From: Akebia trifoliata
Taxonomy: Eukaryota; Streptophyta; Magnoliopsida; Ranunculales; Lardizabalaceae
DNA: 64,000 nucleotides
Assembly (NCBI GenBank): GCA_017979445.1
Contig: CM030714.1
Coordinates: forward strand, 47,941,220 to 48,005,219
Direction: 5' to 3'
Shown here: one piece after another, positions 11,701 to 22,177 of the stretch
Layout of the letters: every line of letters starts with the position of its first letter
Numbering within the stretch: the stretch's first letter is position 1
Position numbers and translations under genes: made by a program
The notes under the pieces: generated by a model
The model's database searches: none
What the model was told of the DNA's origin: nothing
The model's input: the letters and a program-made list of their open reading frames with translations, nothing else

Positions 11701-12418
11701 GGATCTTGGTGTTCGTAGGGATATTGATGACATGGAGATCCAAGAAGTTGGTAGGTTAGTCGGTGAGGCTTCAAGTATCGTTTTTCGTATGGGAAGAGAA
11801 GATGAGAGAATATGGACGGCAACCAAGGACGGAAGTTTTTCGATGAGCTCCTTCTACCAATCCTTGTGCAATAATGGGGACCCACTTTTTCCTTATGCCG
11901 CTATTTGGGGTCCAAAGGTGCCAAGTAAAGTTGCTTTCTTCACGTGGACGGCGGCTCTAGGAAGGATCCAAACGACGGATTTGTTGATACGGCGGGGATG
12001 GTGCGGGGCGAGTTGTTGTGTACTATGTATGAACAACGGAGAATCTTCGGATCATCTCATTATCCATTGTAAGTTCTCGCATGGCATTTGGGCTCATTTC
12101 TTTAAGTTATATGGGGTCTCAACATGCTTACCGGAATCAGTTGAGGATATCTTCATTGGTTGGTCGTCAATTGGCTATTCGTTCAGCGGCACAAAGTGGT
12201 TGCTTTGGACTATTACGCCATTTGCAATTTGTTGGGGGGTGTGACTTGAAAGGAATAGGCGCATATTCGAGGGGAAACAAAATGATTGCTTAAACACGAT
12301 CATGTCTATCTTGGGTCTTATATTCTATTGGTCCAAAGTGTATAAGGAGTTTAGGGGTCTGTTTTTTGAGGATTTTTTGTACAAGTGGGATGGGGTTTGT
12401 GATTCCATTCGTAATTAG
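8753..12418 (+). pseudogene. LINE ORF2: APE endonuclease, reverse transcriptase, zf-RVT; one in-frame stop
   Basis: From the ATG at 8753 the frame is open for 1163 codons to a TGA at 12242-12244. It then stays open in the same frame to TAG at 12416-12418 (1221 codons in total). The residues after the TGA (LERNRRIFEG) are the usual plant LINE C-terminus, where a Trp precedes them, so the TGA is probably a TGG mutation. The endonuclease domain (about 1-235) keeps N9, E38, D143/N145 and S225-D226-H227. The reverse transcriptase keeps LRQGDP and FADD (about 687-690). A Cys/His zf-RVT segment lies near 1090-1130. One motif differs from the usual APGPDG: it reads APRPDG. The element therefore looks young but lacks ORF1, and its truncated ORF2 is probably inactive. 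Confidence 0.9.
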
Positions 12419-12617
12419 CGTCATTTTGTAAGGTCCTTCCTCGTTTGGTCACCTCGACCGACTTGGTTTTTTCAGAAATATAATACTATTTATCAAAAAA
12501 AAAAAACAATCTGTGAAACATCATTGTCGCTTCCCGCTCACATAGAGTCTGTCAGAGTCGATGGTTGATAAATCAGATCATATGATCTCTCGCAATAGCA
12601 TTTGATTGGATAACATG

Positions 12618-12725
12618 CACTACAGGAAAATGTCTGTATACCGACGAGATTTAGCGACGGTTAAGTTATTTCCGTCGGTGTAAGAATACTATAGCGACGG
12701 ATAAAAGTCATACCGTCGGTACAGA
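12618..12725. repeat. CACTA 5' terminal and subterminal repeats
   Basis: The terminal CACTACAGGAAAA is followed by alternating ACCGACGAG, TAGCGACGG, CCGTCGG, TAGCGACGG and CCGTCGG units. Such short subterminal motifs are the transposase-binding sites of CACTA elements. Confidence 0.8.
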
Positions 12726-12837
12726 GTTAATTTCCCTGTTTTAATTTTTCCTCTTCTTCTATTTTCCAAACGAAGTTTTTCTCTTAAGTTCTCATATTTT
12801 CAACCAAATAGAAATTTCATCCAAACCCTTTCTACAA

Positions 12838-13100
12838 ACCCTCTCGATTTCGAACTCAACCCTCGCTACGAATTCTTTCGATTTCGAAACTTCAGCCAAA
12901 CCCTTGCTATGACCTCTACAAAGTCTCTCGATTTCGAAACTAAACTCTTACGATTTCGAAACTTCTGCCGAACTCTCTCGATTTCGAAACTAAACTCTTA
13001 CGATTTCGAAACTTCTACCAAACTCTCTTGATTTCAATCTTGTACTATTGATTTCGATCTTGCATTCTCTCGATTTCGACCTTGTATCCTCTCGATTTCC
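12838..13100 (+). repeat. CTCTCGATTTCGAAACT minisatellite in CACTA leader
   Basis: About ten variants of a 'CTCTCGATTTCGAAACT' unit recur, spaced by 'aaaccct' and 'aaactctta' fillers. No open frame covers them. They lie between the 5' subterminal repeats and the transposase ORF, probably in an untranslated leader. Confidence 0.65.
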
Positions 13101-14006
13101 TCTTTTGGAGTGCTGGATTTGATGCGAAGAGATTGAGCTGATCTCTTAGGGACGAAGTTTTAACTCTTACAAGGACTGACTACTTCGTTGCAGTCGATTC
13201 TTTCAACAAAATTGTTAGAGACCGAAGAAGAGCTGATCTCTTAGGTATTCTTCTTCTCTGATTTTCTCCTTAATTGGATACTCATTCATTTTGGTTTGGA
13301 TTTCGAAAATCAAAGATATTTGGGTATTGTTAGCTGTTTTCTTATCTTTTTTCCATGAGAAATGTAATTTTTCTCTCTTGTTAATTCAAATTCAGGAACT
13401 ATTTTGATTGATAATTAGTTCAAATTTAATCATTTTTTCGTAGATGTTTAATAATTCCATGAAACTGATCTATCTCTATAAACGTTGAGTGGTTGATGAT
13501 TTAGGTTAGATTTGTGAAAGAGATGTTATTTGCTATTGTTTTACCTCTAACTCAAATCAAGCTCCTATATAAGGACTGAAATGGTGGTGATCTCTTAAAA
13601 TTTTAAGTTGAAGGAAACCAAACTATTGTCCATTAGAATCAGCCGGCAACAAGATATAAAATTATAAATCCAATTTTATTTATAAATTCAGTTGATGATA
13701 GTAGTTCAGTTCAGTTACATATAAATTTTAGTTTTTAAGGTATTTGTTCAAATTTAAATTAGCACTTAGAGGTAATTATGAATTAGTTATAAAAATAAAT
13801 GAGATTATACATTAAACAAAGCAAAACAAATTTATTATGAATAATGATGAATGCATGTGAATGAAATGAATAATTAACTGAATGAAAGTTAGTGGCTATT
13901 TAATATTTGAATCTTAGTTGGATTAGTGGTTTGATACCTTTGTTTTTTTATTTGATTTAGAATAAAATTTGTTCTAGTAGTAAGGAAAAGAAAAAAACAG
14001 TCTCTA

Positions 14007-14010
<4 letters not shown>

Positions 14011-14055
<45 letters not shown>
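14011..14055. repeat. (TC)n(AC)n microsatellite
   Basis: A TC run joins directly to an AC run, inside the CACTA element upstream of the transposase remnant. Confidence 0.9.
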
Positions 14056-14680
14056 ATTGGATTTATAGATAGTGGAGAGTCGGTGACTTTGACATTTGAG
14101 AGAAAGTTTTCTGGTTTTGTGGTTTAGAATTTAGAGATTTAAGGAAGTTTGAATTATTTGTGTTCTGATGCTCATGGATGGCTTGTGAGTGTGTCATGGG
14201 TGGGAGGTTGTGGTCCTGGACTCCATGCTCTTGTCTTAGATGATGTAACTTGCAACTATGCAAGATGGTTGATTCTTAATATTAGGATGGGGTCCCATTC
14301 ACAACCCAGCTCATTGATAAAAAAAATGGATATTTATGTGATTGAAAAAGTTTTGATTTTTTATATTTTTTTTCAAAAAAATGTGCTATTTTGGTTAAGT
14401 ACAACTAGATTAGGGAAGTGGAGTCAAATTAGTAGTATAAAACTTTATTTAAGATGTGGAAATTGAATTGCAAGGCAGGGAGTTTCCATTGAGCATGTTT
14501 TAGAAATTGAACAGGTTTGGTCAAAAAATCAGTTCTGATTGTTGTTTTGTACTAATTACCGAACTTCCGATTCACAGATTTGCACTTTTTTTCGTTTCAA
14601 ATTAACATTTTTGTGATATGTTCTTTTGTGTATGTGATTATGTGTTATTGGTTTAAAGGTGACGTCGTCGTGAGGTGGAC

Positions 14681-15586
14681 ATGCCAATAGATAAAAGTTG
14701 GATTCAGTTGCCTAGAAGTACCCTTGAGTATGATGAAGGAGTTATTAAGTTCTTAGATTTTGCATTTTCTCGTTCAAGGTTTGGTAACATGATTAAGTGT
14801 CCATGCGTCAGATGTCTCAATGCGATTTTAAAGGATCGAGATAACGTGCATGGTGACTTATTATGGTATGGGATGAATAAACATTATACTCGTTGGACTT
14901 ACCATGGTGAGAAATTTGAAGATGAAGATAATAGTGATGAGTTTGAAGAGGGTGATGATATGCTAGGGATGTTACAAGATGCATTCGAAATCCCTAATTT
15001 TGATGATGAAGAGGTTAATGAGTTAAGCGATGATGGTCCGGATGAGCCAAACGATGATGCAAACAAGTTTTATGAAATGTTGAAAGATGTTGAGACTGAG
15101 TTATACCCGGGTTGCACTAAATTTTCAAAACTATCTTTCATTGTAAAGTTGTTACACCTGAAATGTCTTAACGGATGGAGTAATAAATCTTTTGATATGT
15201 TGCTTGAGTTGTTAAAAGATGCATTTCCTGTTGGAGAAAAGTTGCCAAAGAATTACTATGAATCGAAGAAGATTTTGCGAGGACTTGGTTTACATTACAA
15301 TAAGATAGATGCGTGCCCGAATGATTGCATGTTATTTTGGAAAGAACATGAGAATGCAAATGAATGCGTAGTATGTGGTGAGTCTAGGTGGAAAACTGTT
15401 AAATGCCAATCAGTTGAAAATCCCTCTGATTCGTTTTCAAAGGAGAAGAAAATACCTGCAAAGATTTTGCGTTATTTTCCGTTGATTCCTAGGTTGAAGA
15501 GGTTGTTTATGTCTTCAAAAACAGCTGAACATATGAAATGGCACGCCGAATGTCGTATAAAAGATGGGGTAATGTTTAATGTTTAA
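14681..15586 (+). pseudogene. CACTA transposase (TNP2-like) N-terminal remnant
   Basis: The ATG at 14681 is preferred over the in-frame GTG at 14675. The product starts with the transposase-associated zinc-binding domain: DKSWIQLPRS, then FLDFAFSR and a CPCVRCLN cluster, with a late HYTRWTYHGE. An acidic linker follows, then the start of a Transposase_21 region (LYPGCTKFSKLSFIVKL, CPNDCMLFWKEH, CVVCGESRW, LRYFPLIPRLKRLF). The frame ends right after the KDGVM motif, where full-length transposases continue for several hundred residues with the catalytic core. What follows is captured host sequence. About 300 residues remain, so no activity is expected, though DNA binding through the N-terminus cannot be excluded. 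Confidence 0.85.
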
Positions 15587-15679
15587 TTCTATTTGCTTAA
15601 TGTTTAATTCTACTGTCTTTATTCTCTATTTTTATTTTCTTCCTTATTCTTGATTTTTGGCTTTTGCATATGGAATGTA

Positions 15680-15836
15680 GAGCTACAACACATTCTGATT
15701 TGGTTGTTCGGGCAAAAACATTGGGTGTGGAGGTCAAAATGATACACAATGCATCAGTAATGAATGCAGTTGGGGTTTGTGGTTTGCAACTCTACTGCTA
15801 CGGTGAGACAATTTCTATACCATTTTTCACCGACAA
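15680..15836 (+). pseudogene. DPH5: Captured DPH5 (diphthine synthase) exon
   Basis: After a TAG acceptor the frame reads [18 protein letters not shown], then [18 protein letters not shown] and GETISIPFF. This is the conserved core of DPH5, the S-adenosylmethionine-dependent methyltransferase that makes diphthine on elongation factor 2. The fragment loses homology after 'FFTD'. It lies directly downstream of the truncated transposase in the CACTA element, in the same orientation. Confidence 0.85.
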
Positions 15837-16352
15837 CTTGGTGTTTTGTTTACTCGACTTATTTTCTTCTCATATGGCTCTTCAGTCCCAATTTGTGTCA
15901 CTGTGTCTAATGGGTTGCTCATCATCATTGAAACATCCAGTTTATTAGGCAATTTATGTTCGAGGAAGAAGTCTCCTTTAACAAATCTTCAGCCCAATCG
16001 TCAGTCAGACAACTACAGTTCCCCATGAAGACTCCATGTTCATCTCAAAATAACTACTACATATGCGTTGTTCTTTGTGTTGACGTGTCTTCTTTCTTTT
16101 CTTAATATTTCTTCTGCTGCCATAAACACATTCTCAATGATAACCTTGCAGCTTGAGACAGTTGGGGGAGTTGTGGCTGATTTCCTGAAGAAGATCAAAG
16201 GCCTCCTTCTAGTCTGCTCTGCTTTCAACCGAAATGCTTTTATGGACTAATAATTTCTATAAGAATCACAATTGTGAGACTGATTCTTTGGTGTCAGCTT
16301 ACAGGGAGTTGCATTTTGGGATCTAGAAGCACTTCTAGAGGCAGAGGAATTG

Positions 16353-16838
16353 CACTACAAATGGCCATATCCGTCGGTAATTAAATCCTGTTTTTTGTTT
16401 TTTTTTTTTTCATTTTACCTTTATTAGTAAAGCAAGTTAGTGATTAGTAACTTGTAGGTGTGAGGCGGGTTTTGAACCCAAGTCATGGTATCAACACTGA
16501 CAGACTTTAACCAACTTAACAAGTTGGCAAACTTTCACTTGTGGGATCATTCATGATAAAACAACTTGAGCATGCAAATGATATTTCTTTTCTCCTGAAT
16601 ATTAACATTATTCCCTGCATGATCAATAAAACAGGAGACAGAAAAAGTGGCTTTGGCAACATCAACTGGTTTAGATCAGAAACAAATAAATAATTGGTTC
16701 ATAAACCAAAGGAAACGACATTGGAAGCCTTCGGAAGACATGCAATTTGTGGTGATGGATGGGCTTCATCACCAGAATGCAGCTCTCTATATGGATGGTC
16801 ACTTCATGGGTGATGGCAATTACCGGCTCGGTCCATGA
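16353..16838 (+). pseudogene. Captured class I KNOX homeobox 3' end (two exon pieces with intron)
   Basis: The first piece, 16353-16376, encodes HYKWPYPS and ends at a GT donor. An intron of 258 bases follows. The second, 16635-16838, encodes [17 protein letters not shown], the TALE homeodomain recognition helix [13 protein letters not shown], then [13 protein letters not shown] and ends [13 protein letters not shown]. This C-terminus is characteristic of STM/KNAT1-type class I KNOX proteins. The KNOX1/KNOX2 domains and ELK segment are absent. Splice sites survive, showing DNA-level capture. The intron holds a stretch at 16447-16520 resembling a reversed tRNA-derived repeat. The fragment sits between DPH5 exons. 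Confidence 0.9.
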
Positions 16839-18385
16839 ACACCAGCTGACTGGGTGCGGGTAAGCAGGATTATCTTATTGCTTCTCATGTTTGTGCTATA
16901 GATAATATTGAGTTTTTCTGTCTGGCTTGTTTCATGAATGATATAACTCCTACTCCTATATATGATTGTTATTGCAATTAATATCTGGGCATATTATTCC
17001 TTAATGGTTTTATTGTATTCATGTCTCGAGCCCTCTTTCTTTCGCGGGGTCTGGGTCATATTAGTATGGGCATGTATTCATCCTCAATTGTTTGTAGTAT
17101 TGGAATCTCTAATTGCAACATGGAGAAAGTATAGTTTCATGCACTGTTCTCTCTTTAGTAGCAAAGAGTGGATGAAACATTCATAAGTGTACTAGAGTTT
17201 CATGTAGCAAAAACTTGATTTTGTAATTGATAATGGAACTTTAGAGCCTACTTGATTTGAGGAATTGTACAGGTTCAACGCTCTCAAGTTTCAACTTCTG
17301 AAAATTTAGAGTTGATTATATCAATAAGAATTGATGATCCTGAAGTTATATAGAACTCCAACTCTAGTTCTTTGTATATTTAGATTGGATGGTGTAGATC
17401 CTTCAATAGGTTTTGTGATCGACCAAAATCAAGTGGTATGCATCAATAGGCCAAGTATGATTTTTTTTTCTTCTCCTCTATTTGTTGTTTGTGGAATAAA
17501 AGATGTTTGGCAGTGGTTGGATTCGGGTTCATATCAGTATATCGAGGGGAGGAGGGGATAAGGAGTTTTGCGACTCCTTGAAAAATGAGAGTTACAAAGA
17601 ATTGGAGACTTACAACTTTTTAATGTTGCACTTCTTGAAAACACATGGACCTAGAAACTTTTGTGAATTATCAACTTTTACCTCCCATTCTCTGTGACTA
17701 CAATGTCACGCTCGGATTTCTAAGATCTGTGACTCAGTCCATGATCCGTGACCAAACCTGATGATCCAAAACCGGAAGTGATTTCAATAGAAAACAACTT
17801 TTAGTCTCTTGTTTCTTGAAGTTTAAAGCTCTGGTTTCTCTATAGCTCTTTACTTGTTGCAAGTCACAGCCTCACATTGGCTATCAATTTGATCATGAAT
17901 TGCTGTTATAATCTCTCTGTTATTTTACAAAATGGCTAGAAATGGACTTCTCTTCCATGATGAAGGCAAGAACTTTCTGTCCTTGATGCTACAATGTATG
18001 CGTGGTCCATCCGTACGTCAATTGGACGGTTCAATTAGTGGTACAGCCTCTTGGATGGTCCATAGCCCAAAATCATTTTTTTTATCGGTGGCCCAAAATC
18101 ATATTAATCAACTGTCTCAACCATCCACTTGGGAGCAAAATGAACTACAAATTTTGACAGGCTAAGAGAAGAATGGTTTTAACTATATGAATTAAGCCAA
18201 TTACATATTTATATTGAGAATGGTTTTAACTATATGGTTTTAACTTGTGTGTTCTTTTTTGATATAAAAACCTTGCTAAAAAATTCTTGTAGGTTATTTT
18301 TTTTTTGTGAGAAATTTAGGACTTGCTTCTTGATGATGTTGTTTTTTAATCCTAGAAAAACTAACCTTAGATTGTAAAACTGCAG

Positions 18386-18607
18386 ATATACGTGTGAAGG
18401 AACCCTCACTGGAATCTTTGTGCAGGTAGATATCTAAAACTTCTCTTTCTTGCAAAACATTACAAACTGCATGGACTTATCTGTTGTGTGGTTTGTGCCT
18501 CTTAAAATTTTCCAGAGGAAGAAAGCAGTATGAAGCACCAAAATATATGACAATCCATACTGCCATTGAACAGCTCTTGGAGGTTGAGCAGTTACGTGGA
18601 GAATCTG
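18386..18607 (+). pseudogene. DPH5: Captured DPH5 exons (second part)
   Basis: Exon 18386-18425 encodes IRVKEPSLESLC and ends at a GT donor. Exon 18516-18607 follows a CCAG acceptor and encodes RGRKQYEAPKYM, then TIHTAIEQLLEVEQ and GES, ending at a GTAAG donor. The split Arg codon joins correctly across the intron. These segments follow the 15680-15836 segment in DPH5, but the exon expected between them (after the FFT..W region) is not visible. The KNOX piece lies between. Confidence 0.85.
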
Positions 18608-19358
18608 GTAAGATACACAAGCTTTTCCCATCTTATATGGCTTGTCTTGTTCAACATCTAGATATATTTTTTCATAAGTTTCTACATCTAGTAATTTTTC
18701 CCCTGGTCTAGTGTGGTGACATCTTTTTGGAGCTTAATCGTCACGTAGATTGGTTCTAATGTCTGGGATATCTAGTGCTAATAATAGAGTTTGGAGGTTT
18801 ATGAGACTCAGCTTCCCTATACTTGAGACATGCATCTACACATGTCCAGCACCATTGTTGACACTAGAATGTGGAGAATGCACAACATTATGGCCTATTT
18901 GGAAATAAAAAGGAAAAGGAAATACCCCTCCTATCTATAGGAACAATCTAGCTTATTGAGTGGGGCCCGTTCCCTTCCCTTCCCTACAGCATAGTTGCTA
19001 GCCAGATGAGGAATGGGTTTACTTGAAACATGAAAGGAAAAGAAGAGGATAGAAAAAAAAACAAAATAATTGTTCAAAATTGACCCTCCTTAGACTCATC
19101 AAACATGTGTTACTCTATCTCTATTTTGAAGAATGACACATGCTGTCATCTATAAATCATGCGTTTTAAGTATGTCTCATGAGACCTCCTATGGGGCAAT
19201 TAATATGACTGCCCTGCTTGCATACTTGTGTTCTTATCCTGACACGAGCACTCTGTTGTTGTCATTTCTTGGTTTTTCTACATTTTAAGATGATCTTTAA
19301 ATATCACCGTATTCTTTTGTTGGATATGGATTACTTGAGTGGAGGATTTCATTATCAG

Positions 19359-19732
19359 GCACTCGTTAGGCGTCTCTCAGTTTGTGAGGCCATGGGTTCT
19401 GCTAGCTGCATTTGCGCAGATAAAACTGGGACATTGACAACCAACCTTTATCACTCCCACAGAATCAGATTGTTGAAGTTTGGCTTGCTTTTGGTGGGTG
19501 ATTTTGATGCCCAACGCACTGGATCAGTTGTTTAGCTTTTAAGGATATGGAAATGCCTTCCTTCCTATAGCTCTAGCATTCCCGTGGATGGTTACACACT
19601 GATAGCTGTGGTTGGGATCAAGAATCCAGTGCGCCTGGGATTAATGTGAAAATGCTCACTGGGGACAATAGAAGGACAGAATTTTCGAAGTAGAAGTCCC
19701 CAGGAGATGAATGAATTAATTCCTAAAATTCA
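19359..19732 (+). pseudogene. Captured P-type (autoinhibited-type) Ca2+-ATPase fragments
   Basis: Three blocks appear in the order found in plant ACA pumps. First, 19359-19445: ALVRRLSVCEAMGSAS and ICADKTGTLTTN, including the phosphorylated Asp motif DKTGT. Second, about 19476-19522: GLLLVGDFDAQR. Third, 19574-19732: VDGYTLIAVVGIKNPVR, VKMLTGDN (hinge motif) and PQEMNELIPKIQ, with frameshifts. A GT donor follows at 19733. Intervening coding blocks are deleted. This is a scrambled, non-functional copy; no membrane segments remain. Confidence 0.8.
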
Positions 19733-20169
19733 GGTACCTACTTCATTGTGTTAGATAACTCCTAGCTTATGACTATACTTAACAGAAGAATTAGTCTTTT
19801 GATATGCTTTGTGACGTAGATTGATATGCATGTGTTGTCCACTTTGTCCCCCTGTAAAGGTCTCTGCTACTTCACCCTGGATGTCCACTTTTTAAAGCTT
19901 TATGTGTAGTGAGCATCAGATTGATATATCGGGGAAATAGCCATTATGTTCTTCATTTTAACGTTGCAAAGGATTTATGGTTCACCTTTATTTGCTTGTA
20001 CGGGTCTGAATTAAAACATTTTCATTTCGTTTACTGTGTGGAGGTGTGCATCAATTTTAATTGCAGGAAATACAATAATTGGTGCATATGCTGCAGGAAG
20101 GCTTATTGCATGGGATGGAATGGGCTGGGTTCGGTTGGCTTTTGTAAAATTTTTTTTTTAACAAAATAG

Positions 20170-20465
20170 CATATACCGACGGACTTAAAAAGTCTGTCGA
20201 TATAAGATATAGCGACGGCAAATATACTGTCGGTAAAAGGTGTAAATACTAATGAAAACCCAATTTCTGGAAAAAAAAAATTTTCCAGAAAATAAGGGAT
20301 ATACCGACGGGAAATTTATTGTGCCGTCGCTAAAACAAATACCGACGCGACTATCTCCGACGAGTGCCGACGAAAAATCTGTCCGTCGGTAAAAGATTCT
20401 GCGACAGATTTAGGAGGATATAGCGACGGATCTAACCGTCGGTATAGGTCTCTTTTCTAGTAGTG
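20170..20465. repeat. CACTA 3' subterminal and terminal repeats
   Basis: About a dozen ACCGACGG, GCGACGG and CCGTCGGTA-type motifs in both orientations lead to the terminal CTAGTAGTG. The motifs match those at 12640-12720. Confidence 0.8.
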
Positions 20466-20468
20466 ATG

Positions 20469-21239
20469 ACTTGATAATTATATCTCGATCGAGATTATAA
20501 ATGACAAAAAAAAAATGAAACTATCAAGGAGATGGAAATTGTAGAGTTGGAGTTGGAGATTTTATTCATTAAAAAGATAAATAAATGATAAGGTCCCATA
20601 AAGTCATTTTTGGGACCGTAATTACACAAGGATTATCGACACGTGATTGTTATTTCTCCTTAAATAAAAACAAATTGTATAAAAATGTCAAAATTATTGA
20701 GCTAATAGAATTTCTTACTATTTGTAAGTAAAAAAGAGAAAATTTGGAGACAAATAAAATTGAAACAATCAATGCTCAAGCCAAAGTGGAGCATCCAACC
20801 AAAGTTTAGAGCCAAACACTGTCACGTCACCGCGTCACGGTAGCCTTGTGGTGCGTCACGGTGATCTCGAGGATATGTGTCTCGAGATTTGTGTTGAACC
20901 TTCTAGACTCTTTGGTCGTTGTAGTAGTGGATCTTTCTTGAATTAACTAAAGCAAATTCGACCCAAAACCCAAAAAGAAAACCTATAAATTTAGGGGTTG
21001 TCCTAAAGAAAGGGGTCCCTTTTCTTCCTCCTATTTTATTCTGTTATTTTCTGTTTATGAGAGAGAGAGAGAGAATCCTTATAAGTGAGAGTTAGAAGAA
21101 CCTTCTCTTCACCTTTCCTCTTTAATTTCCTCTTATAACACAAGTGTAGTTGATCCTACCTTCAAATTTTGGAATCGAAGTGCAACAAAGAGTTTCTCAT
21201 TTTCTTCTTCACCCTACACTTTCTATTTACTTTGTTGCA
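20469..21239. other. Intergenic, no gene seen
   Basis: AT-rich flank of the CACTA element, with a short GC-rich tract around 20820-20880 (repeats of 'cgtcac' and 'tctcgag') and a GA run near 21060. It may be the upstream part of the dispersed repeat that follows. No coding signal found. Confidence 0.5.
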
Positions 21240-21800
21240 ATTTTGTTCCTCGTGATGATCGGCTAGACTCTTCATAAAGAGGTCAATGAAGCTAGAGCGA
21301 GTTTATGTTATTATTGTCGAATCAATTCTATGACCTCTATTTTAATGTATTTTTGTGAAGCTTATTAAGATGAGATTATGCAATTTGTATCTAATGTTTT
21401 AGCTATGATGATTCATGTTAGATGAAATCAAGCTTAAGCATGCTCAGTGACAAACTTGAGATATAATTCTGATAAACTTACATTAATCAAGAATTCACAT
21501 ATGTTTTTACTCACCTAAAAAATTAACTAATTTATCTTCCAATCCACAAACAAGAGTTTTGTTGCGTGGATTGAGTTAGAAATAAAATTGTTCAGATTTT
21601 TAAGATAACTTGCAAAGGTTGATTTGGTCTCTCTAATCTTTACATTACTTTAATTTCATTCTACTTCTTAGCTGCAATTTCTCAATACTCTATTTTAAAA
21701 TGATTTTTAAAAATCTGTTTTAGTTTTGAATCGAAAGAAGATCCGAATCACTATTGTTCCTGTGGAATGAACTTTGCTCACCAAAGTTTAGTAGTATTTA
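21240..21800 (+). repeat. Dispersed repeat, second copy at 61550-62170
   Basis: Shared blocks in the same order include 'ttgttcctc.caatgatcg.cta.actct', 'gataagatcaagctt'-like, 'gataatacc'-like, 'ttgttgcgtggatt' and 'ttagctgcaattt', ending 'accaaagttta' versus 'actaaagttta'. No coding capacity. Probably LTR or untranslated sequence of a retroelement; class not determined. Confidence 0.55.
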
Positions 21801-21849
21801 TTCATTTTTAATCTATGATCTACTGCAATCGAACAATAAACAAAATAAA

Positions 21850-22155
21850 TCATCTAATGAATGGTAGTTTGTCGATAGTGTTGCCACCGTCGACAGTAGA
21901 AGGCGGATTCACTAGATTGGTTTCTCAAAAGAGACTATGCTCTAATATCATAAAGAAGAATGAGATTGATTGATTCTCTTAATAAGATAATAATTACATC
22001 AACCCTAATAGGATTTTATATAAACCAAATCATATCCAAAGATAAACTATATTCCTAATAAATCTCAACCAAACCAATCTAACCTTATGTTAATCTCAAT
22101 AAATATGATACGATGTATCATACTACACCTTATTACAATGCATCACTAATTACTC
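21850..22155 (-). mobile_element. Copia-type LTR 3' portion with primer-binding site, reverse orientation
   Basis: The reverse complement aligns with 7690-7970. Read on the minus strand, TGATATTAGAGCATAGTC (21931-21950) is a decayed TGGTATCAGAGC primer-binding site. It lies at the far side of the LINE/CACTA block. Confidence 0.55.
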
Positions 22156-22177
22156 CAATAGTTTTTTGGTTTGAGTC

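Larger units (their letters stand above)
8587..12506 (+). mobile_element. L1-type LINE, 5'-truncated in ORF1, nearly intact ORF2
   Basis: A non-LTR retrotransposon comprising the tail of ORF1, ORF2 with endonuclease and reverse transcriptase, a short 3' UTR and a terminal A-run at 12495-12506 preceded by TTTATC. The 5' boundary is approximate because only the last ~58 codons of ORF1 are present. No convincing target duplication was found. The 3' end resembles the LINE tail at 25885-26109. Confidence 0.85.
12618..20465 (+). mobile_element. CACTA (En/Spm) transposon carrying host-gene fragments (Pack-CACTA)
   Basis: The element starts CACTACAGGAAAA and ends with the complement of CACTACTAGAAAAGAGA. 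It is flanked by a perfect 3-bp duplication, ATG at 12615-12617 and 20466-20468, as CACTA elements produce. Subterminal arrays of CGACGG/CCGTCG motifs occupy both ends. Inside are, in order: a CGATTTCGAA-rich leader, the N-terminal part of a TNP2-type transposase (14681-15586), a DPH5 exon, two KNOX exons, two more DPH5 exons and pieces of a P-type Ca2+-ATPase. The transposase core is missing, so the copy is non-autonomous. Stretches 13260-14640, 16840-18380 and 18610-19355 hold nothing I can assign beyond intron-like AT-rich sequence. Confidence 0.9.

Noticed and set aside
8518..12518. TCTGTGAAA at 8518-8526 and 12510-12518 as a LINE target duplication
   Set aside because: The 5' copy lies inside an intact MITE with its own 9-bp duplication (8405-8585), so it is most likely chance. 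The true LINE duplication was not found.
16155..16250. Possible further captured exon (frame ETVGGVVADFLKKIKG after a GCAG acceptor)
   Set aside because: The frame and acceptor look exon-like but I cannot assign a family, so no feature is called.
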